Source: JACKII01 sp963974445 (lineage in GTDB: Bacteria; Pseudomonadota; Alphaproteobacteria; Bin95). Taken from it: DNA of 55,722 bases. The stretch covers positions 1 through 55,722 of the forward strand of contig CAXBDI010000009.1 of assembly GCA_963974445.1 (NCBI GenBank), written 5' to 3'. This document shows, one piece after another, positions 1 to 6,718 of the stretch (its first letter is position 1; every line of letters begins with the position of its first letter). The notes beneath the pieces were generated by a model. The model did not search any database and was not told the DNA's origin. It saw only the letters and a program-made list of their open reading frames with translations. The position numbers and the translations under genes are program-made.

Positions 1-186
1 TTTCAACCGCGATGTACCCCAATCAGCAATGTGGGCTGCTCGCACCGCTTACGCAAGGCCTCCTTATGTTTCGCTCGCACCCCTAGCGTCGGCCGGCGGA
101 TGGTCTGTGGTGGCGTCGAGGTGATCGTCGAAGCGTGATCCAGCCGCTATAGTCGCGCCTTCCGGATTTCCAAAGGAGCGGCGTCG

Positions 187-942
187 ATGCGGCTGGAGAA
201 CAAAACCATCATCATCACCGGGGCGGCCTCCGGCATCGGGCTGGCTTTCGCCCGGCGGTGCCTGGAGGAGGGAGCAACCGTCGTTGCGGTCGATCAAAGC
301 GCCTCCGGCCTCTCGCTGATCGATGAGTCGGAGCGCATGGCCAAGCTACATTGCCTCGCGGGCGACGTGCGCGATACGGAGTTGGCGGCCCGGGCCGTCG
401 CTTTGGCGGAAGAGAAGACCGGCAAGCTGGACGGGCTCGCCACCGCCGCCGGCGTCTCCGGCAGCGGCCGCGCCATCGACGCTATCACCAGTGAGAAGTG
501 GGACGAGATCTACAGCGTCAACGTCAAGGCGACCTGGCAGTTCATCGTGGCGGCTCTGCCGGCGTTCCGGCGCAATGGCGGCGGCGCCGTGGTCACGGTC
601 GCCTCGCAATTGGCGTTCGGCGGCGGTGCGATGAACGCGGCCTATATCGCCTCAAAAGGCGCCATCGTCAGCCTGACCAAGACCGCGGCGCTGGAACTGG
701 CTCCGGACCACATCCGGGTCAACAGCGTCGCCCCAGGTGCGACCGATACGCCGCTGTTCCAGGCCGGCATGGCCCGCAACCCGAATCCGCAGGCACGGGA
801 GAACTCGCGCAATCGCCACGCCATGAAACGCTTCGGCGAGCCGCACGAGATCGCCAGCGGCATGCTCTACCTGATCAGCGACGAGGCGAGTTGGACCACC
901 GGCCACACGCTGCTGGTCGACGGCGGCTGGAGCGCCGCGTAA
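187..942 (+). CDS. Short-chain dehydrogenase/reductase (SDR), 251 aa
   Basis: This is a classical SDR, an NAD(P)-dependent oxidoreductase with a Rossmann fold that acts on alcohol/ketone groups in the cytoplasm. The N-terminus carries the cofactor motif TGAASGIG (about residues 11-18). The active site shows Ser in VASQ (about 138) followed by Tyr and Lys in AAYIASK (about 151-157), and the protein ends with the usual TGHTLLVDGGW segment. Length is normal for the family. The ATG is preceded by AAAGGAG about 9 nt upstream. It lies 34 bp before the M20 hydrolase in the same direction, so the two may be co-transcribed, but substrate and pathway cannot be read from the sequence. Confidence 0.9.
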   Translation: MRLENKTIIITGAASGIGLAFARRCLEEGATVVAVDQSASGLSLIDESERMAKLHCLAGDVRDTELAARAVALAEEKTGKLDGLATAAGVSGSGRAIDAITSEKWDEIYSVNVKATWQFIVAALPAFRRNGGGAVVTVASQLAFGGGAMNAAYIASKGAIVSLTKTAALELAPDHIRVNSVAPGATDTPLFQAGMARNPNPQARENSRNRHAMKRFGEPHEIASGMLYLISDEASWTTGHTLLVDGGWSAA

Positions 943-976
943 ACTGCATCGCCCCCACGTACCGCCGCTAACCGTT

Positions 977-2260
977 ATGGAGCCACGCCCCTTGGAAGAC
1001 CTTGCCCGCGCTGTCGCCAACCGCACCCAATTCGCCGCCGATCTGTTCGACGCCATGGCGAAGGTCACCCACGATGGCGTCGGCATCACCCGCGCCTCCT
1101 ATGGCGAGGGCGAGCAGAAGGCGCATGCCATCATGGCGGAGACCGCCAGATCGCTGGGCCTGGGTGTCATGCAGGATGACGCCTGCAACAGCTATTTCAC
1201 CCTGCCGGGCAAGAACCAGGATGCGCCGGCGGTGTTGATCGGCAGCCATCTGGATTCGGTGGCCCAAGGGGGCAACTTCGACGGCGCGGCGGGCGTCGTC
1301 TCCGGCTTGACGGCGCTGGCGGCGTTGAAGGACGCGGGCGTCGTGCCGACCGGGCCGGTGACCGTCATGGGGATTAGGGCGGAGGAAAGCGCGTGGTTCG
1401 GCGTCTCCTATCTGGGCAGCCGCGCGGCGCTGGGCATGCTGCCGCCGGGCGCGCTGCAGGCGAAACGGTCCGACAGTGGCCGCTCGCTGGCAGAGCACAT
1501 AGCCGAATGCGGCGGCGATCCGGAAAAGCTGGAGGGCGGCCAGGCGCTGTTCGACACCAGTCTGATCCGCGCCTTCCTGGAGCCGCATATCGAGCAAGGG
1601 CCGGTGCTGGAGGAGCGCGAGCTTCCCATCGGGATCGTCACCGGCATTCGCGGCAACCGGCGTTTGCCGCAGGCGCGGTGCCTGGGCCGCTACGCCCATT
1701 GCGGCGGCGAGCCGCGCTGGAACCGCCGGGATGCGGTGATCGCGGTTGCGGAGTTCGTGCTGGCGCTGGACGCGATCTGGACCGAGACAGAGGCCGGCGG
1801 CGGCGACTTTGCCTACACGGTCGGCAAATTCTTCACGGACCCGGTGCGCCATGCCATGACGGTGATCAACGGCGACGTACAATTCTCGCTGGACCTCCGC
1901 AGCCTCAACCCGGACTTTTTGGTGCAGATGGAAGGGCGGATCGATGAGGTGGCGCGCAGCATCGAGGCGCGCCGCGGCGTTCGCTTCGAGCTAGGCCCGG
2001 TGACCAAGGCCGCGCCGGGCCGCATGGACACTATCGTCCGCAACAGCCTGTGGCAGGGTGTGCGGGAGAAGGGGCTCGGCGCCATGGAGATCGCCAGCGG
2101 CGCTGCCCACGATTCGGCGGCTTTCGCAGCCGCCGGCGTGCCGACCGCGATGATCTTCATCCGCAACGCCCACGGCTCGCACAATCCCGACGAGGCGATG
2201 CGGATCGAGGACTTCATGGTGGCGACCGACCTGCTGGCCTGGCAATTAACCCGGTTCTGA
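977..2260 (+). CDS. Zn-dependent M20-family amidohydrolase (N-carbamoyl amino acid hydrolase / allantoate amidohydrolase-like)
   Basis: A 427-residue M20/M28-fold amidase of the group holding N-carbamoyl-L-amino-acid hydrolase, beta-ureidopropionase and allantoate amidohydrolase, which release ammonia or CO2 from ureido compounds. Metal ligands are visible in order: His in GSHLDSV (about 91), Asp in NFDGAAGV (about 102), Glu in RAEES, His in EPHIEQGPVLEE (about 200) and His in NAHGSHNPDEAM near the C-terminus. The dimerisation/substrate loop usually written as HAGTTPM-x-x-R-x-DA here reads AHCGGEPRWNRRDAV, so substrate preference may differ from textbook members. No strong Shine-Dalgarno sequence precedes the ATG. 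A ureido-compound hydrolase fits the nitrogen-scavenging content of the window; the exact substrate is unknown. Confidence 0.85.
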   Translation: MEPRPLEDLARAVANRTQFAADLFDAMAKVTHDGVGITRASYGEGEQKAHAIMAETARSLGLGVMQDDACNSYFTLPGKNQDAPAVLIGSHLDSVAQGGNFDGAAGVVSGLTALAALKDAGVVPTGPVTVMGIRAEESAWFGVSYLGSRAALGMLPPGALQAKRSDSGRSLAEHIAECGGDPEKLEGGQALFDTSLIRAFLEPHIEQGPVLEERELPIGIVTGIRGNRRLPQARCLGRYAHCGGEPRWNRRDAVIAVAEFVLALDAIWTETEAGGGDFAYTVGKFFTDPVRHAMTVINGDVQFSLDLRSLNPDFLVQMEGRIDEVARSIEARRGVRFELGPVTKAAPGRMDTIVRNSLWQGVREKGLGAMEIASGAAHDSAAFAAAGVPTAMIFIRNAHGSHNPDEAMRIEDFMVATDLLAWQLTRF

Positions 2261-2294
2261 AGCAATTCCCTCACACTCTCTAAGGCAATTTCTT

Positions 2295-2348
2295 CACCCT
2301 GAGCCTGTCGAAGGGTGAGGCCGGCGACCCTTCGACAGGCTCAGGGTG
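2295..2348. repeat. Palindromic repeat family A, copy 1 (perfect 22-bp inverted repeat)
   Basis: Two perfect 22-bp arms (2295-2316 and 2327-2348) flank a 10-bp loop. The arms start CACCCTGAGCC and the element ends GGCTCAGGGTG. It sits between the convergent ends of the M20 hydrolase and the next SDR, where it could also terminate transcription from both sides. The same outer sequence recurs at 30757-30858 and 32901-33007. Confidence 0.85.
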
Positions 2349-2380
2349 GAGGGTGGAGGAAAACGTAAAGCTCAGCTCGG

Positions 2381-3157
2381 CTATCCCGCCGTCACGCCGG
2401 CGTCGATCACCAGTTCGGAGCCCGTCATATAGCTGGACTGATCGCTGGCCAGGAACAGGATACCGTTGGCGATATCCTGCGGCTGGCCGAGCACGCCGGT
2501 GGGCACGATGACAGTGGCACGCTGGTTCAGGTCGCTGGCGTTGCGACGCGCCTCGCCTGGCGGCAGGATGGCGTCCCAGATCGGGGTTTCGATGATGCCC
2601 GGATGGACCGAGTTGACGCGGATCTTGTCTTTCGCTCCCTCTAACGCCGCGCTCTTGGTGAACAGCCGCACCGCCCCCTTGGTGGCGCTATAGGCGGCGA
2701 GGCCAGTGCGGTTGCCACGCAGGCCGGCGATCGACGACAGGTTGATGATGGAGCCGCCGCCGGCGGCCCGCATCGCCGGGATTGCGTGCTTCACTCCTAA
2801 AAAGACGCCTTCGATATTCACCGCCGATTGCTTGCGCCAGTCGGCGAGGCTGAAGGTTTCGATGGGGCCGGCGATGGCGATGCCGGCGTTGTTGACCAGT
2901 ACGTCCAGCTTGCCGAAGGCCTTCTGCGTCGCCGCGATGACGCTTTGCCAGACTGTTTCGTCGATAGTGTCTTGCGCCATGCCCTGCGCCTTGCCGCCCG
3001 CCGCGACGATTTCCGCCGCCACGGCCTCGGCGCCGGCGGCATTCAGGTCGGTGACCATGACGGCGGCGCCCTCGCGGCCCAATGTCAAAGCGGTAGCCTT
3101 GCCGATGCCGGAGGCGCCGCCGGTGACCAATGCGACTTTGCCCGATACTTGACTCAT
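2381..3157 (-). CDS. SDR family oxidoreductase, 258 aa
   Basis: A second classical SDR with cofactor motif TGGASGIG (about residues 12-19), NNAG motif (VNNAGIAIAGP) and catalytic Ser-Tyr-Lys in LSSIAGLRG and AAYSATKGA; it ends in GSELVIDAG. These features point to an NAD(P)-dependent dehydrogenase such as a 3-oxoacyl-ACP reductase-like or glucose-dehydrogenase-like enzyme. The ATG at 3157 is chosen because CGAGGAGAAC lies just upstream; a longer frame to 3274 exists but that extension is not SDR-like. A fragment of another gene in the same direction ends 26 bp upstream, suggesting this SDR once was the second gene of an operon. Confidence 0.9.
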   Translation of the reverse strand: MSQVSGKVALVTGGASGIGKATALTLGREGAAVMVTDLNAAGAEAVAAEIVAAGGKAQGMAQDTIDETVWQSVIAATQKAFGKLDVLVNNAGIAIAGPIETFSLADWRKQSAVNIEGVFLGVKHAIPAMRAAGGGSIINLSSIAGLRGNRTGLAAYSATKGAVRLFTKSAALEGAKDKIRVNSVHPGIIETPIWDAILPPGEARRNASDLNQRATVIVPTGVLGQPQDIANGILFLASDQSSYMTGSELVIDAGVTAG

Positions 3158-3182
3158 GACGTTCTCCTCGAAGTGATTGCGG

Positions 3183-3326
3183 TTAGGTGCGGGCGAAGGC
3201 GTCGATGCCCAACGCCGCGCGGAAGTCCTTGCTGGCTTCGGCTTCATCATAGGTCGCCGCGCAGAAGACCTCACGTCCTACTTCGCCGCAAATGCGGACA
3301 TGCGCAGTTTGGCCGACCCCTGTACC
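3183..3326 (-). pseudogene. C-terminal remnant of an unidentified gene
   Basis: An open frame of 47 codons ends with a TAA 26 bp before the SDR start. Its last 30 codons have the high third-position GC of real genes here and translate to a plausible protein end (...FCAATYDEAEASKDFRAALG, then IDAFART). There is no start codon, and an in-frame TGA lies just upstream at about 3333-3335. I read this as the tail of an upstream operon partner lost when the iron locus came to lie here. The family is not recognised; a chance open frame cannot be excluded. Confidence 0.35.
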
Positions 3327-3390
3327 GCGAAGTCAGCCCTGGGGCGCCATAATCCAGGCGAAACAAGCCAGCAGCGCTTGCACCGCACAT

Positions 3391-3413
3391 AAATGCGAAT
3401 GCGTCTTATTATT
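3391..3413 (+). promoter_or_regulatory. Possible Fur-type operator 1 upstream of iron genes
   Basis: The sequence AAATGCGAATGCGTCTTATT followed by ATT lies about 85-107 bp before the cupredoxin ATG in a locally AT-rich patch. The GCGAATGCG core resembles GC-rich Fur boxes, which are built from GATAAT-like hexamers, and the downstream genes are iron transporters. This is an inference from resemblance and context; no exact consensus match is claimed. Confidence 0.35.
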
Positions 3414-3454
3414 AACATTGACGCCAAGCTTCGACTCCTTCATAAACCCGCGAC

Positions 3455-3485
3455 TGCAACTCATTCGCATTCGCATTCGCATTCA
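3455..3485 (+). promoter_or_regulatory. Tandem CATTCG hexamer repeats, possible Fur-type operator 2 in the leader
   Basis: Four back-to-back hexamers (CATTCG three times then CATTCA, 3462-3485), preceded by TGCAACT, end directly at the CGGAG Shine-Dalgarno sequence of the cupredoxin gene. Fur binds arrays of ATTC/ATAA-type hexamers, and on the reverse strand the repeat reads GCGAATGCGAATG, close to GC-rich Fur sites. A tandem repeat at this place could also change copy number by slippage and alter translation. Regulation by iron is inferred from the neighbouring genes. Confidence 0.45.
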
Positions 3486-3497
3486 CGGAGAATAACC

Positions 3498-3842
3498 ATG
3501 CCCACTTCCCTGTCCCGCAACAGTCTTGCGGCGTTGGCGCTTGTCGCTGCGCTATGGGCCCCGTCTGTCCAGGCGGAAGATGCAACGTTCGAATTGACCA
3601 TCCGCGACCACCGGTTCCAGCCCGAAACGCTCGACGTACCCGCCAATAAGCGCATCAAGCTCATAATCGAGAACGCCGACCCGACGCCCGAAGAATTCGA
3701 AAGCTACGAGCTGAACCGCGAGAAGGTGATCCCCGGCAACAGCAAGGCGATTGTCTACATCGGCCCGCTCGACGCCGGCACCTACCCGTTCGTCGGCGAG
3801 TTCAATCAGAAAACCGCAAAGGGCAGCATCGTCGCGAAGTAA
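3498..3842 (+). CDS. Periplasmic cupredoxin-domain protein of FTR1-type iron uptake (FtrB-like)
   Basis: A 114-residue exported protein. Residues 1-21 form a signal peptide (charged start, LAALALVAALWAPS core, cleavage after VQA). The mature part is a single cupredoxin-like domain with the family block EEFESYELNREKVIPG and the end segment GEFNQKTAKGSIV. Such proteins work in the periplasm beside FTR1 permeases, probably handling or oxidising ferrous iron. It has no Cys, so no type-1 copper site. From memory the usual GEFH motif has His where this one has Asn, which may affect metal binding. The ATG at 3498 was chosen because CGGAG lies 7 nt upstream and a signal peptide follows. The FTR1 gene starts 26 bp downstream. 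Confidence 0.85.
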   Translation: MPTSLSRNSLAALALVAALWAPSVQAEDATFELTIRDHRFQPETLDVPANKRIKLIIENADPTPEEFESYELNREKVIPGNSKAIVYIGPLDAGTYPFVGEFNQKTAKGSIVAK

Positions 3843-3868
3843 CACGCGATCTGCAGGGAGGTGACATC

Positions 3869-5440
3869 ATGTCCGCAACGGCTCTTATCGTATTCCGCGA
3901 AGTGCTTGAGGCTGCGCTCGTCGTCGGCATCGTTATGGCGGCGACCCGCGGCCTCGCCGGACGCAACGCATGGGCAGCCATCGGCGTCCTGACGGGTATC
4001 GCTGGCGCCGTGGTGGTGGCGGCGTTTGCCGGAACCGTAGCCTCGGCCGCTGCCGGCATGGGACAGGAGTTGTTCAATGCGGCGGTGCTGTTCATAGCGG
4101 TTGCATTGCTGGCCTGGCACAACGTCTGGATGAGCCGGCACGGCCGCGCCATGAGCCGCGAACTCTCGGCCGTCGGCGAAGCCGTACGTTCGGCGGAACG
4201 CCCGATTTCCGTGCTTGCCATCGTCGTCGGAGTGGCGGTCTTGCGCGAAGGCTCCGAGGTGGTGCTGTTCCTCTATGGAATTGCGGCCGCCCAGGGCACG
4301 CAGACGAGCACTATGCTCGCCGGCGGCGGGCTCGGCCTGATGCTGGGCGGCGCTGCCGGCGCGCTGATCTATTTCGGGCTCATCCGGTTCGCCGGCCGTT
4401 ACCTGTTCGCGATCACCGGCGGGCTGATCCTGTTCCTCGCCGCCGGCATGGCGGCACAGGGAGCGCGGTTCCTGTCGCAGGCCGGCTACCTGCCCATGCT
4501 CGGCCAAAGCATCTGGGATACGTCATTTCTGATTTCAGATCGCGGGACGTTCGGCAGCTTCCTTCACGTCCTTGTTGGTTACACCGCCCGTCCCGACGGC
4601 ATCCAGCTCCTGTTCTATAGTTTCACTCTTGTCTCAATCGGAGGACTTATGTACCCGTTTAGGAACCCAAGAATCGGCTCGTCTGCAGTCGCCGCACTGA
4701 TGATCGGCGCCACGCTCACGGCCTTTGGTATGGGCGGCAGCCGTCCCGCTCGCGCCGCCGACCTCAAGGTCTATTCGCCGATCGTCGAGGAAGGCGAGTT
4801 TGGCATAGAGATGCGGGGCAATGTCGAGGTCGACAGCGCGGACAACAAGGATGGCGCACAAGACCAGCGCTACGCGATCGAGTACAGTCCAACCAGCTAC
4901 TGGCACACGGCGCTGTACGGCAACCTGACGAAGGATGCGGAAGGCAGCCTGAAGTACAACGCGACGATTTGGGAGAACGTCTTCCAGATCTTTCCGCAGG
5001 GCCAGCAATGGCTCGACCTCGGCTTCTATGTCGAGTTTGAGTTTGCCAACCAGCGGGATAGTCCTGATGTACTCGAATGGAAGATTCTTGCCGAGAAGAA
5101 CGTCGGTCCGCTAACCTTTACACTCAATCCGATCTTCGAGAAGGAGATTGGCGTCAACGCTACCAAGTCGGTCGAATTCGGGTACGCCGCTCGAGTCAAG
5201 TGGCGCTTCATGCCGGAATTAGAACCCGCCATTGAGGCATACGGCGATATCGGCGAGATCAATAATCTTGACCCCGCCAAGGCGCAACGCCATCAGATCG
5301 GCCCTGTGCTGCTCGGCAAATTCAAACTTGGCGATACCAGCGCGTTGAAATACGAAGCGGGCTATATGTTCGGGCTGACGTCCCAAGGCAGTCCCGACGG
5401 CGCATTCAAATGGCTCCTCGAGTTCGAGCATTACTTCTGA
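3869..5440 (+). CDS. FTR1-family iron permease reading in frame into an outer-membrane-protein-like domain (523 aa)
   Basis: Residues 1 to about 260 are an FTR1/EfeU-type high-affinity iron permease with seven hydrophobic segments and both REXXE iron-binding motifs (REVLE near residue 11 and REGSE near 126), plus the family block HVLVGYTARPDGIQLLFY. FTR1 permeases of this type normally end soon after this. Here the frame continues with no stop into MYPFRNPRIG, a signal-peptide-like segment ending ARA, then about 225 residues rich in alternating beta strands and ending in Phe (LLEFEHYF), as outer-membrane barrels do. An internal GGAGG and ATG sit at the junction (see 4649). The product may be a fusion or polyprotein, or two proteins may be made. 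The gene follows the cupredoxin by 26 bp, a pairing seen in FtrABC/EfeU-type systems. Confidence 0.85.
   Translation: MSATALIVFREVLEAALVVGIVMAATRGLAGRNAWAAIGVLTGIAGAVVVAAFAGTVASAAAGMGQELFNAAVLFIAVALLAWHNVWMSRHGRAMSRELSAVGEAVRSAERPISVLAIVVGVAVLREGSEVVLFLYGIAAAQGTQTSTMLAGGGLGLMLGGAAGALIYFGLIRFAGRYLFAITGGLILFLAAGMAAQGARFLSQAGYLPMLGQSIWDTSFLISDRGTFGSFLHVLVGYTARPDGIQLLFYSFTLVSIGGLMYPFRNPRIGSSAVAALMIGATLTAFGMGGSRPARAADLKVYSPIVEEGEFGIEMRGNVEVDSADNKDGAQDQRYAIEYSPTSYWHTALYGNLTKDAEGSLKYNATIWENVFQIFPQGQQWLDLGFYVEFEFANQRDSPDVLEWKILAEKNVGPLTFTLNPIFEKEIGVNATKSVEFGYAARVKWRFMPELEPAIEAYGDIGEINNLDPAKAQRHQIGPVLLGKFKLGDTSALKYEAGYMFGLTSQGSPDGAFKWLLEFEHYF
4649..5440 (+). CDS. Possible independent internal gene: exported beta-barrel outer-membrane protein (263 aa), same frame as the FTR1 gene
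   Basis: This reading assumes initiation at the ATG at 4649, which has GGAGGA at 4640-4645, a well-placed Shine-Dalgarno sequence inside the permease frame. The product would start MYPFRNPRIGSS, with Arg residues and a hydrophobic core (AVAALMIGATLTAFGMGG), and be cut after RPARA. The remaining 225 residues alternate polar and apolar positions, have many aromatic residues and end in Phe, the usual C-terminal signal for barrel assembly in the outer membrane. Its family is not recognised by name. A role as an outer-membrane iron or ferrous-ion channel beside the permease is an inference from position. Whether it is also translated as part of the permease is open. Confidence 0.6.
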   Translation: MYPFRNPRIGSSAVAALMIGATLTAFGMGGSRPARAADLKVYSPIVEEGEFGIEMRGNVEVDSADNKDGAQDQRYAIEYSPTSYWHTALYGNLTKDAEGSLKYNATIWENVFQIFPQGQQWLDLGFYVEFEFANQRDSPDVLEWKILAEKNVGPLTFTLNPIFEKEIGVNATKSVEFGYAARVKWRFMPELEPAIEAYGDIGEINNLDPAKAQRHQIGPVLLGKFKLGDTSALKYEAGYMFGLTSQGSPDGAFKWLLEFEHYF

Positions 5441-5598
5441 CCGTGTTGGCTGGTCACCGGGTGGCAAACCAAGGGGGTGGCGAGAGCGGCCCTCTCTTGG
5501 GCTTGCACGCATGGCTTGCCGAGCGGCTGCCCGAGGCTTTACCATCGCGCCATCATGCCTAACAGGCACCCTACGGCATTTGCTAAGGCCAGAATTCC

Positions 5599-6717
5599 AT
5601 GAAATTCAGTTTTTCAGCCGAACAGGAGGAGTTTCGCGCCATCCTCCGCCGCTTCCTCGAAGCGAAATCGCCGGCCACCGCCGTGCGCAAGACGATGGAG
5701 GGCGAGGCTGGCTACGATCCGGCGGTCTGGAAGTCTCTCGCCTCCGAACTGGGCGTCACCGCGCTGCACATTCCGGAGGAATACGGCGGCGCCGGCTTCG
5801 GCGTGACCGAGTTGGCCATCGCGGCCGAGGAGATGGGGCGCGCCTTGCTGTGCGCGCCGTTCTTCGCCTCGACGGTCATGGCAGCGACCGCGATCATCCA
5901 CGCCGGTTCAAACGAGCAGAAAGCCTCGCTATTGCCCGGCCTCGCCAGTGGTGAGACCATCGGCACGCTCGCCGTGGCCGAGCCGAACGGCGGCTGGGAC
6001 GGTGAGTCGGTCAGCATGTCGGCCACGACCTATGGCGACGTCTACCGGCTGCATGGCACCAAGAGCTATGTGCTGGATGGGCTGGCCGCGGGGATGATCG
6101 TCGTCGCGGCACGGCTCGCCAATGGCCATCTCGGCCTGTTCGCCGTTACCGATGCCGAAGACGGCGTGACTCGCACCGGGCTGAAGTCAATGGATCCGAC
6201 GCGGCGGCTGGCGCGTATCGACTTCAACAATACGCCGGCCGTGCTGCTGGGCAGTTCGGAAGCGGGAGAGGCCGCCTACGCCAAGACCTTCGATACCATG
6301 GCCGCCTGCCTGGCGGCGGAGATGGCCGGCGGCGCCGAGCGGCTGCGCGAAGACGCCATGGAGTTCGTCGCAATGCGCATGCAGTTCGGACGCACCATCG
6401 CCTCGTTCCAAGTGACCAAACACAAGGCCGCCGATATGCTGTTGGAGGTCGAGTTGGCGAAATCCGCCGCCTATGCCGCCGCCGCCGCTCTGGATGACCA
6501 CGAACCGGACGCGTCGGCCATCGTGTCTCTCGCCAAGGCGGCCGGCTCGGACACCTACATGCAGACAGCGATCCACGCCGTGCAACTGCATGGCGGCATC
6601 GGCTTCACCTACGACAACGACACGCAAATGTGGTACAAACGCGCCAAAGCCAGCGAGGTTTTCCTCGGCGACGCCGCCTGGCACCGCGAGCGCATGCTGC
6701 AACACTGGAGCGCCTGA
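5599..6717 (+). CDS. Acyl-CoA dehydrogenase, 372 aa (first of a pair)
   Basis: An FAD-dependent acyl-CoA dehydrogenase that introduces a double bond into an acyl-CoA thioester, passing electrons to ETF. It begins MKFSFSAEQEEFRAILRRFL, typical of the N-terminal helical domain. The middle holds the beta domain (VAEPNGGW, GTKSYVLDG) and the C-terminal helical domain carries MQFGRTIASFQVTKHKAADM and IHAVQLHGGIGFTYDND, ending KASEVFLGDAAWHRERML. It overlaps nothing and ends 1 bp before the ATG of the second acyl-CoA dehydrogenase, so translation is probably coupled. Such pairs in steroid or branched-chain degradation form mixed alpha2beta2 enzymes; the substrate here is unknown. Confidence 0.92.
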   Translation: MKFSFSAEQEEFRAILRRFLEAKSPATAVRKTMEGEAGYDPAVWKSLASELGVTALHIPEEYGGAGFGVTELAIAAEEMGRALLCAPFFASTVMAATAIIHAGSNEQKASLLPGLASGETIGTLAVAEPNGGWDGESVSMSATTYGDVYRLHGTKSYVLDGLAAGMIVVAARLANGHLGLFAVTDAEDGVTRTGLKSMDPTRRLARIDFNNTPAVLLGSSEAGEAAYAKTFDTMAACLAAEMAGGAERLREDAMEFVAMRMQFGRTIASFQVTKHKAADMLLEVELAKSAAYAAAAALDDHEPDASAIVSLAKAAGSDTYMQTAIHAVQLHGGIGFTYDNDTQMWYKRAKASEVFLGDAAWHRERMLQHWSA

Positions 6718-6718
6718 T

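Noticed and set aside
1..186. A partial gene at the left edge
   Set aside because: No frame through 1-186 shows coding bias or a family motif; the segment is probably the leader of the first SDR.
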